A stretch of DNA of 64,000 bases, from positions 1 to 64,000 of the forward strand of contig NZ_NINX01000029.1 of the NCBI RefSeq assembly GCF_002188635.1, read 5' to 3'. Below the pieces are notes generated by a model that saw only the letters and a list, made by a program, of their open reading frames with translations, was not told where the DNA came from and made no database searches. Origin of the DNA: Pigmentiphaga sp. NML030171 (GTDB lineage: Bacteria; Pseudomonadota; Gammaproteobacteria; Burkholderiales; Burkholderiaceae_B). Shown in pieces: positions 36,211 through 45,219 of this stretch. The translations under genes were made by a program, and so were the position numbers. Position 1 is the stretch's first letter, and every line of letters begins with the position of its first letter.

Positions 36211-37206
36211 TCAACTCCTGAGACGGACAGCGGCCGCTCGCAGCGCCTCGTAGTCCTTGCGGGCATCGGTCGACAGTTCCTTCATCGCGGCGGGGATCAC
36301 CGCGTCCAGGTAGGCCTTGGCATCGGCCGGCGGCAGCTCGATCATCTCGCCGCCGCCCTTCTCCCAGATCGCGCGGGCCTCGGCCACGCGCGCATGCACG
36401 CGCGGACCGATCTCGGCGTCGGTCTTGCGGGCGGCCTGGCGCAGCGGCTGCTCCAGCGCACCTGCCGACTTCAGGAAGGTGGGGCTGACCAGCCCGACGA
36501 TGGCGATATACGTGGACGGCAGCAGCGTCTGCGACTTGGCGACGTCGAAGTACTTCAGCGCCGAGGGAATGGGCGTGCCGGAATAGACGCCGTCCAGCGT
36601 CCCGTTCTGGAAGGCGGGCAGCACCTCGCCCAGCGACATCGACACCGGGTTGGCGCCCAGCTGCCGCAGCTGCGCGATCAGGATCGAAGAGCCGGGAACG
36701 CGGATCTTCTGCCCGGCCAGGTCCGACAGCTTGCGGATGGGCTTGCGCGAGACGATGCTGCACTGGGAATGCACCAGCGTGGTCAGCACCTCGACGCCCT
36801 TCTTCGAGGCGATGGACGCGAGCCTGGTCTTGACCTCGGGGTCGGCCAGCACCTTCATGCCATGGTCGATGCCGTCGAACAAGCCGGGCACGGCCAATGC
36901 GCCAAAGCGCGCGTCCAGGCCCTCGTACATGCCCGAGGCATTCAGCGCCATCTCGACGGTGCCCATGCTCACGCCCTCGATCGTGCGCTGCGCGGTGCCG
37001 AGCTGGCTGGCCGGGTACACCTGGCCCTTGACCTTGTTCTGCGTGGCCGCCTCCAGGTTGACCTTGTAGGCGTTCAGCCAGTCGACGCCCAGGTCGTCGG
37101 ACGTGGTGGTGGTGAGCTTCATGACCAGGTTCTGCGCGCGGGCGACGGGCAGGAGCGCGAGCGCTCCCAGGCCGGCCAGATGCGCCAGGCATAGACGGCG
37201 ATTCAT
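36211..37206 (-). CDS. TRAP transporter solute receptor (DctP family)
   Basis: The 331-residue periplasmic protein has a Sec signal (about 1-24, ending PVARAQ) and the DctP fold, with the ligand-binding Arg in GQKIRVPGSSILI and LGEVLPAFQNGTLDGVYSG. It feeds the QM membrane pair encoded upstream. The frame continues upstream inside dctM, but ATG 37206 begins the signal peptide. It lies 38 bases after the dctM stop. The ligand is probably the substrate of the GMC/ALDH pair. Confidence 0.93.
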   Translation of the reverse strand: MNRRLCLAHLAGLGALALLPVARAQNLVMKLTTTTSDDLGVDWLNAYKVNLEAATQNKVKGQVYPASQLGTAQRTIEGVSMGTVEMALNASGMYEGLDARFGALAVPGLFDGIDHGMKVLADPEVKTRLASIASKKGVEVLTTLVHSQCSIVSRKPIRKLSDLAGQKIRVPGSSILIAQLRQLGANPVSMSLGEVLPAFQNGTLDGVYSGTPIPSALKYFDVAKSQTLLPSTYIAIVGLVSPTFLKSAGALEQPLRQAARKTDAEIGPRVHARVAEARAIWEKGGGEMIELPPADAKAYLDAVIPAAMKELSTDARKDYEALRAAAVRLRS

Positions 37207-37244
37207 GATGATGTCTCCAGTGGTGGGTGGCCGGCGGACGGCCT

Positions 37245-38522
37245 TCAGTTCAACAGCAAGCGCATGCCCCAGAGGGATATGTCCGGGATGTAGGTGATCA
37301 GCCCCAGCGCGATCACGTAGATGACGACGAATGGCACGATGCCGCGGTAGATGCTTTCGAGCGGCAGCTTGAGCACGCTCTGCGCGACGAAGATATTGAT
37401 GCCGAAGGGCGGGTGGAACAGGCCGATGGACAGGTTCACCGTGATGATGATCCCGAAGTGCACCGGATCCACGCCGATGGCCGTGACCAGCGGCATCAGC
37501 AGCGGCGACAGCAGCAGGATGGCCGACAGCGGATCGATGAAGCAGCCCACCGCCAGCAGCAGCACGTTGATCGCCAGCAGCAGCGACCAGCCCGGCAAGT
37601 GCAGGTCGGTCAGCCACTGCACCAGCGCGGCGGGTACCTGGTGCACCGTCAGCAGCCAGCCGAACACGTTGGCGCAGGCCACGATGATCAGGATCTGCCC
37701 GGTGAACACCGCCGTCGTGCCGGCGCTGGCCAGGATGTCGCGCCAGGACAGCTCGCGGTAGAAGTAGCGCGCCACGACGATGGCGTACAGGCAGGCCACG
37801 GCGGCGGCCTCGGTGGGCGAGAACACGCCGCCGTAGATGCCGCCCAGGATGATCACGGGCGCGCCCAGCGCGCCCAGCCCGCGGGCCGCGGCGCGGCCGA
37901 AGGCCGCCCACGAAAAGCGCTCGCCGCCGCCGATGCGATGGCGCCGGGCATACCACATGACGTAGGCGCACAGCATGCCGGCCAGCAGCAGCCCGGGCAG
38001 CACGCCCGCAGCGTACAGCCGGGGAACCGACTGCTGCGCGGCCGCGCCATAGACGATCATCGGGATGCTGGGCGGGATGATGATGTCGATGGCCCCCACC
38101 GCCGTCAGCAACCCCGCCGAGAACTTCTCGGGATAGCCGTTGCGCCGCAGCGCGGGCAGCATTACCCGGCCGATGGTGGCGACGGTGGCCGCGCTCACGC
38201 CCGAGATCGCGCCGAACAGGGCCGAGGACCCGACGGTGGTCACCGCCAGGCTGCCGCGCACCGAACCCACGCCCGCGTTGACGAAGCTCACCAGCCGGTC
38301 CGCCACCGATCCGCGGCCCATCAGTTCGCCGGCGAAGATGAAGAAGGGAATCGCCAGCAGCGCATAGGCGTCGATGGCGCCGAACAGGTTCTGGTGCAGG
38401 GCCGTGAGCGGCACGTCCATGAAGAACAGCAGCGCCACGCTGACCGACGCCAGCAGCACGAGGAAGATGGGAAAGCCCAGCAGGAGCAGGCCCAGGGGCA
38501 GGAAACCGAGCGCGAAACTCAT
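37245..38522 (-). CDS. TRAP transporter large permease (DctM family)
   Basis: The product has 425 residues and about 12 membrane helices. Family motifs include AIPFFIFAGELMGRGSVADR, GAISGVSAATVATIGRVMLP and GGVFSPTEAAAVA. It is the sodium-coupled transport subunit. Its ATG (38522) overlaps the stop of dctQ in an ATGA, so the two membrane subunits are translationally coupled. Confidence 0.94.
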   Translation of the reverse strand: MSFALGFLPLGLLLLGFPIFLVLLASVSVALLFFMDVPLTALHQNLFGAIDAYALLAIPFFIFAGELMGRGSVADRLVSFVNAGVGSVRGSLAVTTVGSSALFGAISGVSAATVATIGRVMLPALRRNGYPEKFSAGLLTAVGAIDIIIPPSIPMIVYGAAAQQSVPRLYAAGVLPGLLLAGMLCAYVMWYARRHRIGGGERFSWAAFGRAAARGLGALGAPVIILGGIYGGVFSPTEAAAVACLYAIVVARYFYRELSWRDILASAGTTAVFTGQILIIVACANVFGWLLTVHQVPAALVQWLTDLHLPGWSLLLAINVLLLAVGCFIDPLSAILLLSPLLMPLVTAIGVDPVHFGIIITVNLSIGLFHPPFGINIFVAQSVLKLPLESIYRGIVPFVVIYVIALGLITYIPDISLWGMRLLLN

Positions 38523-39070
38523 GACAGCACCTCCTCGGCCCCGTCCACCGCCTCGGGCTGGCGCAGGCCGCTTCCGGCCACCCGCAACACCACGTCGAAC
38601 AGGCCGACGACCACCATGGCGGCGAACGCCACCGCCACCAGTGAATGCGGGATCCACATCGGAATGTGGCCGTTCTCGCTCACGCTGCCGATCTGGTAGA
38701 TGCGCCAAGCGTATTCCGACGAGATGAAACAGACGAAGCCGCACAGCGCCACGGCCGCCAGCGCCTCCAGCGTCGACAGGAAGCGCCGCAGTTCCATGGG
38801 AAAGTAGCGGTTCAGCACGTCCATGCGCAGATGCTGCCCGCGCACCGCCGCCACCGCCGAGCCGAAGAAGGCCAGCGCGGCCATCAGGTAGACCTGCAAT
38901 TCGTCGGCGCCGGTGATCGAACGGCCGAACACATAGCGCGCCACCACATTGGCCACGTTGATCGCGACGGCCGCCAGCAGGGCGCTGGCCAGGGCCCGTT
39001 CGAGACTGGTGGCGGCGCCTTCCAGGCCGCGCAGGATGCGCCGCGCGCCGCCGGGCTGGGTACTGGACAT
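38519..39070 (-). CDS. TRAP transporter small permease (DctQ family)
   Basis: The 183-residue protein has four membrane helices of the DctQ family, with VVARYVFGRSITGADELQVY and VRGQHLRMDVLNRYFP. It is the first gene of the operon dctQ-dctM-dctP-aldehyde dehydrogenase-GMC dehydrogenase. The start ATG 39070 was preferred over an upstream start at 39118, which would run into the LysR operator region. Confidence 0.92.
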   Translation of the reverse strand: MSSTQPGGARRILRGLEGAATSLERALASALLAAVAINVANVVARYVFGRSITGADELQVYLMAALAFFGSAVAAVRGQHLRMDVLNRYFPMELRRFLSTLEALAAVALCGFVCFISSEYAWRIYQIGSVSENGHIPMWIPHSLVAVAFAAMVVVGLFDVVLRVAGSGLRQPEAVDGAEEVLS

Positions 39071-39125
39071 GATGTCTCCTCTCGTTGTGGGGAGAGATCC
39101 TAGGTTGACGCCAACCATTCGTCTA

Positions 39126-39171
39126 ATTCAAATATTTCCCTTATTGAATAGCCGATTGACTATGAATTGAC
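39126..39171. promoter_or_regulatory. Candidate LysR operator region between the TRAP operon and LysR gene
   Basis: ATTCAA (39126-39131) and TTGAAT (39144-39149) form a dyad in an AT-rich stretch. Two ATTGAC copies (39155-39160 and 39166-39171) lie one helical turn apart. This arrangement is typical for a LysR recognition and activation site near the divergent starts at 39070 and 39183. Confidence 0.45.
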
Positions 39172-39182
39172 GATCCCCCCTC

Positions 39183-40175
39183 ATGGCCCGCTTCGACCCC
39201 TACCTCACCTTGCAGAAACTCGAGGTCTTCTGCGTGGTGGCCGAACTGCAGAGCGTGACGCGTGCCGCGGACTACCTGTTCGTCACGCAACCCGTCGTCA
39301 CCTCGCACATCCGCAGCCTGGAAGAAAAGCTGGGCACCACGCTGGTCCGCCGCGAAGGCCGGGGCATCGTGCTGACCGCCACCGGCCAGCGCGTCTACAA
39401 ATGGGCGCAGGAGGTCGTCACCCGCACGCGCGAGCTGGAACGGGAACTGGGCGGCTCGACCGACCTCGCGCCGGGCCAGGCGGTGGTCGCCGCTTCAATG
39501 AGCGTGGGCACCTATCTGCTGAGCCAGTTAATCTGCGACTTCCAGGTACGGCGGCCCGACGGCCAGGTCCACGTATCGATCTCCAACCCGCAGGTGGCCC
39601 TGGAGGCCACGCGCGCAGGCGCCTGCGACTTCGCCGTCCTGATCATCGCGCCGACGCAGAACCTGGATGGCCTGGCCGTGCGCCCGCTGTGGGACGAAGA
39701 CTTGCTGCTGATCAGCGCCCCAGCCAGCCGCTGGGTGGGCGACGAGGCGCAGCGCGAGGAGATCTCGCGCCTGCCCTTCATCAGCACCGCGAACAGCACC
39801 GTCATGCAGCAACTGGAGGAAGGGCAACTGCGCGCCAACGGCATCCCGTCTCGGCGCATCGTGCTCAACCTGGGACATCCGGAAGCCCAGAAGGAGGCCG
39901 TGCGGCGCGACCTGGGCGTGTGTTTCTTCTCCAAGACGGCGGTGGAACGCGACCTGGCGCGGGGAGAGCTGCGCTGCGTGCGCACGCCCGGCCTCGCGCT
40001 CACGCTCCCGCTCTACCTGGCCAGCCGCGAAGGCAAGGAATTCTCGGAATTCCAGCTGGCGCTGAAGCGGCATATCGAAGAAGCCCGGCCGCCGGGGCTC
40101 AAGCCTTTCCAGGGCAGCTCCATGGAAGGAACTGCGCCCAGCGCTCCACCTGCAAGTACGACTGGAACGCCTTGA
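39183..40175 (+). CDS. LysR-family transcriptional regulator
   Basis: The 330-residue LysR protein has its HTH at residues 8-65 (LEVFCVVAELQSVTRAADYL; PVVTSHIRSLEEKLGTTLVR) and an effector domain to about 310. It is divergent from the TRAP/dehydrogenase operon and probably controls it. The last 15-18 residues (PSAPPASTTGTP) use codons with A or T in the third position, unlike the rest, and lie over a remnant in another frame. The natural end may have been lost and replaced by a chance stop. Confidence 0.9.
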   Translation: MARFDPYLTLQKLEVFCVVAELQSVTRAADYLFVTQPVVTSHIRSLEEKLGTTLVRREGRGIVLTATGQRVYKWAQEVVTRTRELERELGGSTDLAPGQAVVAASMSVGTYLLSQLICDFQVRRPDGQVHVSISNPQVALEATRAGACDFAVLIIAPTQNLDGLAVRPLWDEDLLLISAPASRWVGDEAQREEISRLPFISTANSTVMQQLEEGQLRANGIPSRRIVLNLGHPEAQKEAVRRDLGVCFFSKTAVERDLARGELRCVRTPGLALTLPLYLASREGKEFSEFQLALKRHIEEARPPGLKPFQGSSMEGTAPSAPPASTTGTP

Positions 40176-40297
40176 AGTTCCGCGGCAAGGTCAACATCGG
40201 CGACGACGACGCGCTGATGTGCGTGATGCTGGGTTCGACCCAGCCGCAGAAGCCCACCTGCGAGCCGGATGATCCGCTGTCGAAGGTCAGGCGCTAG
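40127..40297 (+). pseudogene. 3' remnant of an unidentified gene overlapping the LysR tail
   Basis: In a frame different from the LysR gene, about 50 codons ending in TAG at 40295-40297 show almost complete GC at third positions, while the LysR frame over the same bases loses that bias. The product ends in Cys-rich, charged sequence (CKYDWNALKFRGKVNIGDD; PTCEPDDPLSKVRR). It has no start codon or ribosome site of its own. The simplest reading is the C-terminal piece of a deleted gene. I do not recognise the family. Confidence 0.5.
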
Positions 40298-41247
40298 GCA
40301 CCGCGCCGGCGCCGCGGCGGATGCGACGCCTCCTCCAGCGCCGGCAAGTCCGCCGCCGTGGCCCGCAACAACTCCCGCAGCCATGAGATGGCCGGATCCC
40401 GCTCCTGGTACTTATGCCATTGCAGATTCTCCGCGAAACGAGGAAGCGCGATCGGACACGGCACCACCCGCAGCGGAAACCGCGCCGCCATGTGGCGCGC
40501 CAGCCGGGTCGGCAGGGTCGCGATGCGCGGCGTGCCCACCAGCAGTTCCGGCACCAGGGTGAAGTTGGGCGCGATCACGTCCTGCCGGCGCTGGCGCCGG
40601 CTGCGCGACAGCATCTTCGCGTCATAGGTGATCCGCCGCCCGCCTCCCCATTCGACGCCGACGTGCGCCGCGTCGAAATAGGCGTCGCTCGACAGTTCGA
40701 ACGCGGGGTCGACATGCGCCTCGCACACCAGGCAGGAGAACGTGTCCTCGAACAGCGGTTCCGCGGGATGCCCCGCCACGACCGCGAACTCCGGCGCGAT
40801 CAGCAGCTCTATTCCGCCGCTGTCCAGGTGCTCGGGCGTCTGCGGGCTGATCGCCCGCAGGTCGAACTGCATCAGCGGCGCCAGCCTGGCCGCGCGCCGC
40901 ACCACTTCGGCCAGCAGCACCGTGATGACGTAGTCCGAGGATTCGATCGTGAAGCGGCGCGTGGCCGTGGCCGGATCGAAGGTGGGCCGGGCACGCGTCA
41001 CGGTCTGGATCTGCAGCAGCACGTCGCGCACGGGCTTGACCAGTTGCTCGGCCAGCGGGGTCGGCACCAGGGTCTTGCCCACCGACACCAGCAGTTCGTC
41101 GTCGAAATACTCGCGCAGGCGCCCCAGCGCCAGGCTGGTCGCGGGCTGGCTTAGGAAGAGGCGCTCGGCGGCGCGGCTCACGCTGCGGGTGGCCAGCAGG
41201 GCGTCCAGCACCACCAGCAGGTTCAGGTCCAGCTTGTTGAAGCGCAT
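40294..41247 (-). CDS. LysR-family transcriptional regulator (NahR/NodD-like)
   Basis: The 317-residue protein starts MRFNKLDLNLLVVLDALLAT, the typical entry of the NodD/NahR subgroup, which mostly responds to aromatic compounds. The HTH is at residues 8-65 and the effector domain at about 95-300. The gene is divergent from the FAD monooxygenase operon at 41373 and so is its probable regulator. Its 3' end overlaps the remnant at 40297 by four bases. Confidence 0.92.
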   Translation of the reverse strand: MRFNKLDLNLLVVLDALLATRSVSRAAERLFLSQPATSLALGRLREYFDDELLVSVGKTLVPTPLAEQLVKPVRDVLLQIQTVTRARPTFDPATATRRFTIESSDYVITVLLAEVVRRAARLAPLMQFDLRAISPQTPEHLDSGGIELLIAPEFAVVAGHPAEPLFEDTFSCLVCEAHVDPAFELSSDAYFDAAHVGVEWGGGRRITYDAKMLSRSRRQRRQDVIAPNFTLVPELLVGTPRIATLPTRLARHMAARFPLRVVPCPIALPRFAENLQWHKYQERDPAISWLRELLRATAADLPALEEASHPPRRRRGA

Positions 41248-41256
41248 GGCTCATCT

Positions 41257-41271
41257 ATTTACCGAGCAAAT
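41257..41271. promoter_or_regulatory. Candidate LysR box ATTT-N7-AAAT
   Basis: ATTTACCGAGCAAAT fits the T-N11-A rule of LysR boxes and lies 10 bases before the LysR start at 41247. The gap to 41373 is AT-rich (41255-41300), with no clear -35/-10 pair for the monooxygenase operon. Confidence 0.4.
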
Positions 41272-41372
41272 GGTTCGAATTTAAACAATTAACTTTACGT
41301 CTGTCGACAGGGTCGCCACCATGCGAGGCATGCGGCTCGGAGCCGCCATGACGAGAAAGCTGGAGACGAGCA

Positions 41373-42881
41373 ATGCAGTGGGATGTGATCGTGGTCGGTG
41401 GCGGCCCGTCGGGGTTGACCATGGCCGCCGAACTGGCCGGCTCGGGAGCGAGGACCCTGGTCCTGGAACGACGCACCGAAGGCGTGCAGTCGCGCGCCGG
41501 CACCCTGCTGCCGCGCGTGCTGGAACTGTTCGATGCGCGCGGCATCGCCGACCGCTTCATCCGGCGCACGCGCGACATCAGCCCCTACCCGTTCCGCCCT
41601 TCGCACATCTGGGCGGGTTTCCATCCCATCGAGTGGCATTACCTGGAGACCCGCTACGGTTTCACGCTGGGCCTGCCGCAGAACCTGACCGAGGAAATCC
41701 TGTGGACCTGGGCCGAGGAAAGCGGCGCCGAGATCCGGCGCGGCGTCGAAGCCCGGGCCGTGCGGCAGACCGCGGACGGAGTCGAGGTGGACGTCGGTGG
41801 CGGGGACGGCACGGCGGCCACGTTGCGCGCCCGCTACCTGGTCGGCGCCGACGGCGGCCGCAGCGTCGTGCGCAGCCAGGCCGGGCTTCCCTTCGACGGC
41901 CGCGGCGGCTCGTTCCGCGGCATCGTGATCGATGCCGAACTGGACGCGCCCTGGCCCGGCGGCCGCATCAACGTCGACAACGAGATGGGCTGGGTGCGCG
42001 GCTACGCCTTCGGCGCCGGCATCACCCGCTTCAACATCGTGCACCGCGACCGGCGGCATGCGGCCAAGGACGAACCCGTCACCCTGGAAGAAGCCCTGCA
42101 GTGCATACGCGACGTGCACGGCACCGACTATGGCATCCGCGGCCATCGCTGGGCGTCGCGCTTCGATGACCAGATGCGCGCCGTGCCCACGCTGCGCAGC
42201 GGCCGCGTATTCCTGGTGGGCGAATCGGCGCGCATCCACTACCCCGCCAGCGGCGTGGGCATGAATTTCTGCCTGCAGGACGCGTTCAACCTGGGCTGGA
42301 AGCTGGCCCACGTCGTGCAGGGCCACAGCGACGCCGCGATCCTGGACAGCTATGACGAGGAGCGCCTGCCGGTCATGCGCGACCTGCTCGACAGCGTCGC
42401 GACCCAGTGCGCGCTGCAATTCAATTTCGAGCCCGAGGGCGTGGCGCTGAAGCGGCGCATGCAGCGCGAGTACATTCCGCTGCCCGACGTGCAGCGCAAG
42501 CTGGTGCGCGAACTGTGCGGCCTGACCCGGCCCTATCCCGCGCCGCCGGGCAGCCATCCGCTGGCCGGGCAGCACGCGCCGGACATCGACCTGGTCGCGC
42601 TGGACGGCCAATCCGTGCGCCTGGCCGAGCTGCTGCGCGAACGGCGCTTCGTGCTGCTGGACCTGGAAGGCTACAGCAACCAGTATGCAAGCCTGCCGCT
42701 GGACGCACTGCCCGTGCGTTGCGTGCAGGCGCGCCTGGGCCGCGCGCCCGCCGCGCTGGCCGACGTCAAGGGAATGCTGGTGCGGCCGGACGGCTACATC
42801 GCCTGGGCCGGCACGTCCGTGCAACAGGCCGGCGATGTACGCGCCGAACTGGCCCGCTGGCTGCGCGGGGCCCGGGCATGA
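41373..42881 (+). CDS. FAD-dependent aromatic-ring monooxygenase
   Basis: The 502-residue flavoprotein hydroxylase is of the PHBH/phenol-hydroxylase type: an N-terminal GxGxxG (VVGGGPSGLTMAAELAG), the DG motif YLVGADGGRSVVR, and the GD-type region VFLVGESARIHYPASGVG, where the usual Asp is Glu. A C-terminal thioredoxin-like domain (about 390-502) is normal for the larger members. It probably adds a hydroxyl to an aromatic acid or amine before ring cleavage by the dioxygenase downstream. It is the first gene of the operon; its TGA overlaps the next ATG. Confidence 0.92.
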   Translation: MQWDVIVVGGGPSGLTMAAELAGSGARTLVLERRTEGVQSRAGTLLPRVLELFDARGIADRFIRRTRDISPYPFRPSHIWAGFHPIEWHYLETRYGFTLGLPQNLTEEILWTWAEESGAEIRRGVEARAVRQTADGVEVDVGGGDGTAATLRARYLVGADGGRSVVRSQAGLPFDGRGGSFRGIVIDAELDAPWPGGRINVDNEMGWVRGYAFGAGITRFNIVHRDRRHAAKDEPVTLEEALQCIRDVHGTDYGIRGHRWASRFDDQMRAVPTLRSGRVFLVGESARIHYPASGVGMNFCLQDAFNLGWKLAHVVQGHSDAAILDSYDEERLPVMRDLLDSVATQCALQFNFEPEGVALKRRMQREYIPLPDVQRKLVRELCGLTRPYPAPPGSHPLAGQHAPDIDLVALDGQSVRLAELLRERRFVLLDLEGYSNQYASLPLDALPVRCVQARLGRAPAALADVKGMLVRPDGYIAWAGTSVQQAGDVRAELARWLRGARA

Positions 42882-44215
42882 CCCGCCGCACGCTCATCCG
42901 CCAGGGCTGGATCGTCAGCGTCGATCCCCAGGTGGGCGACCTGCGCCAGGGCGACTTGCTGATCGAGGACGGCCGCATCGCCGCGATCGCCCCGCAACTG
43001 ACGGTGGAGGATGCCGAACAGCTCGACGCCCGGGGCATGATCGTCCTGCCCGGCTTCGTCGACACGCATCGCCATACCTGGCAGACCTGCGTGCGCCACC
43101 GCTACGCCGACATCGATCCGCAGATCTATTTCGCCGAGATGCTGGGCGCCAAGGGCGCGGCCTTCCGCGCCGAGGACGTCTATGCGGGCACGCTGCTGGG
43201 CGCGGTGTCGGCGCTGGACGGCGGCATCACGACCATGATGGACTGGTCGCACGTGCAGAACAGCCCCGAGCACAGCGACGCCGCCGTCCAGGCGCTGCGC
43301 GACGCCGGCCTGCGGGCCGTGTTCGGCCACGGCTGGCCGCTGGTCGAAGGCGCGAGCTGGATGTTCGACAGCCAGCGCGGCCATCCGCAGGACATTCGCC
43401 GGCTGCGCCGCGAATTCTTTTCCTCGGACGACCAGTTGCTGACGCTGGCCATGGCGGCGCGCGGCCCGGAGATGGCCCGCCGCGAAGTCTGGCTGGACGA
43501 CCTGCGCCTGGCGCGCGAACTGGGCCTGCGCTCCAGCATCCACATGGGCGCCTACGCGCGCAACGCGCCGATACGCGCGATCGCGCAGATGCACGCCGAA
43601 GGCGCGCTGGGCCCGGACCTGACCTTCGTGCACTGCTGCTTCTGCGGCCGCGACGAGATCGCGATGATGGCCGATGCCGGGGTGACCGCCTCGCTGGGCG
43701 TGCATTGCGAGATGAACGCCCAGGGCATCGGCGACATTCCCTTCGACCGCCTGCTGGCCGCCGGCATCCGGCCCAGCCTGAGCGGCGATACCGAGACCAA
43801 ATGCGCGGGCGACATGTTCACCCAGATGCGCCACGCCTTCGCCTACTACCGGTCGTGGATGGGCGGCGGCCACTCGCGCGTGCCCGATGCCCCCGCCACG
43901 CTCACGCTGCGCGACGTGCTGGAGTTCGCCACGCTGGCCGGCGCGCGCGCCACCGGCCTGGACCACAAGACCGGTTCGCTGACGCCCGGCAAGCAGGCCG
44001 ACATCGTACTGATACGCGGCGACGATCTGAACTTGACGCCCGTATCGGACGCGGTAGGCGCCGTGGTGCTGGCCGCCCACCCCGGCAATGTCGACACCGT
44101 GTTCGTGGCCGGCCGCGCCGTCAAGCGCGCGGGGCGACTGCTGCATATCGACGTCGAGGCGCTGCGGCGGCGGGCACGGGCCTCGCAGGCCCACGTACTG
44201 GAGCTGCCGGCATGA
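42878..44215 (+). CDS. Amidohydrolase (ATZ/TRZ-type metal-dependent hydrolase/deaminase)
   Basis: The 445-residue protein is of the amidohydrolase superfamily: HxH in VDTHRHTWQT, a His in RSSIHMGAY, another in DLTFVHCCFC, and the metal Asp in PSLSGDTETKC. The C-terminal part shows the composite beta domain with GSLTPGKQADIVLI. Members deaminate or dechlorinate aminated rings, or hydrolyse amides. Inside a ring-cleavage operon this hints at a nitrogen-bearing substrate, which is inference. ATG 42878 overlaps the monooxygenase stop by ATGA. Confidence 0.9.
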   Translation: MTRRTLIRQGWIVSVDPQVGDLRQGDLLIEDGRIAAIAPQLTVEDAEQLDARGMIVLPGFVDTHRHTWQTCVRHRYADIDPQIYFAEMLGAKGAAFRAEDVYAGTLLGAVSALDGGITTMMDWSHVQNSPEHSDAAVQALRDAGLRAVFGHGWPLVEGASWMFDSQRGHPQDIRRLRREFFSSDDQLLTLAMAARGPEMARREVWLDDLRLARELGLRSSIHMGAYARNAPIRAIAQMHAEGALGPDLTFVHCCFCGRDEIAMMADAGVTASLGVHCEMNAQGIGDIPFDRLLAAGIRPSLSGDTETKCAGDMFTQMRHAFAYYRSWMGGGHSRVPDAPATLTLRDVLEFATLAGARATGLDHKTGSLTPGKQADIVLIRGDDLNLTPVSDAVGAVVLAAHPGNVDTVFVAGRAVKRAGRLLHIDVEALRRRARASQAHVLELPA

Positions 44216-45219
44216 CGGCTGCGCCGGTCGTGCCGCTGGACGCGGACCTGGCCCGCATCGTGGCCGCCCTGCGCGCGCAGAATGCCCCGCCGCCCTTCGC
44301 CGGCAGCGCGCCCGAGGCTCGCCAGCGCATGGCGCGCGCCATCCTGGCCGCGCGCGAACGCCACGGCCTGCCCGAAGTGGGCGCCGTGCGCGACCTGGAC
44401 GACGCCCCGGTTCCCGGCCGCGTCTATCGGCCTGCCACGGCGGGCCCGCACGCCACCGTGGTCTTCTTCCACGGCGGCGGCTTCGTGCTGGGCAGCGTCG
44501 AGCTGATGGACGACATCGCGCGCAAGCTGTGCCGCGACCTGGACGCGGTGGTCGTCTCGGTGGACTACCGGCTGGCGCCCGAGCATCCCTACCCGGCCGC
44601 GCACGACGATGCCCTGGCCGCCACCCGGTGGGTACAGGCGCATGTCCGCGAACTGGGCGGCGATCCGGCCCGCGTGGCCGTGGCCGGCGAAAGCGCGGGC
44701 GCCAACCTGGCCGCCAGCGCCGCCCTGCTGTGCCGCGACGCCGGCCGGCCTCTGGCGGCGCAGTTGCTGGTCGTGCCCGGGCTGGACATGGCCCGCGACA
44801 CCCTGCGGCTGGAGGCGGACGGCCGCGACTATCCGATGTTGTCCCCCGCCGACCTGCGCGACATCGCCCGCCTGTACATGGGCGAACGCGCCGGGGAGGC
44901 CGCCGCGTTTCCGCCTTCGCCGCTGCGCGCCGCCAACCTGGGCGGGCTGCCTTCCACCGTCATCGCGGTGGCCGGGCACGACCCGCTGCAAGGCGAAGGC
45001 CTGGCCTACGCCGACCGGTTGCGCGGCGCCGGCGTGCCCGTCACGCTGCTGCGCCACGACGACATGTTCCACCCGTTCCTGGGCTTCTTCGAAGCCTCGG
45101 CCGCGGCACGCCGCGCCAACGACGATATCTGCCGGGCATTCCGCGCCTGCCTGGCATCCCTTTCCCAGGCCGGGGCCATGTCCCCCGGCCATGTAGCCCC
45201 CCAAGAGGACCCACGATGA
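44212..45219 (+). CDS. Alpha/beta hydrolase, hormone-sensitive-lipase type
   Basis: The 335-residue esterase has the HSL oxyanion motif HGGGFVLGS, nucleophile Ser in VAVAGESAGANLA, Asp in GHDPLQGEG, and His in DDMFHPFLGFF. The start ATG 44212 overlaps the amidohydrolase stop (ATGA), and its own stop overlaps the next ATG. In this operon it may cleave an ester or amide side chain to free the phenolic core, or act on the ring-cleavage product. The real substrate is unknown. Confidence 0.9.
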   Translation: MTAAPVVPLDADLARIVAALRAQNAPPPFAGSAPEARQRMARAILAARERHGLPEVGAVRDLDDAPVPGRVYRPATAGPHATVVFFHGGGFVLGSVELMDDIARKLCRDLDAVVVSVDYRLAPEHPYPAAHDDALAATRWVQAHVRELGGDPARVAVAGESAGANLAASAALLCRDAGRPLAAQLLVVPGLDMARDTLRLEADGRDYPMLSPADLRDIARLYMGERAGEAAAFPPSPLRAANLGGLPSTVIAVAGHDPLQGEGLAYADRLRGAGVPVTLLRHDDMFHPFLGFFEASAAARRANDDICRAFRACLASLSQAGAMSPGHVAPQEDPR

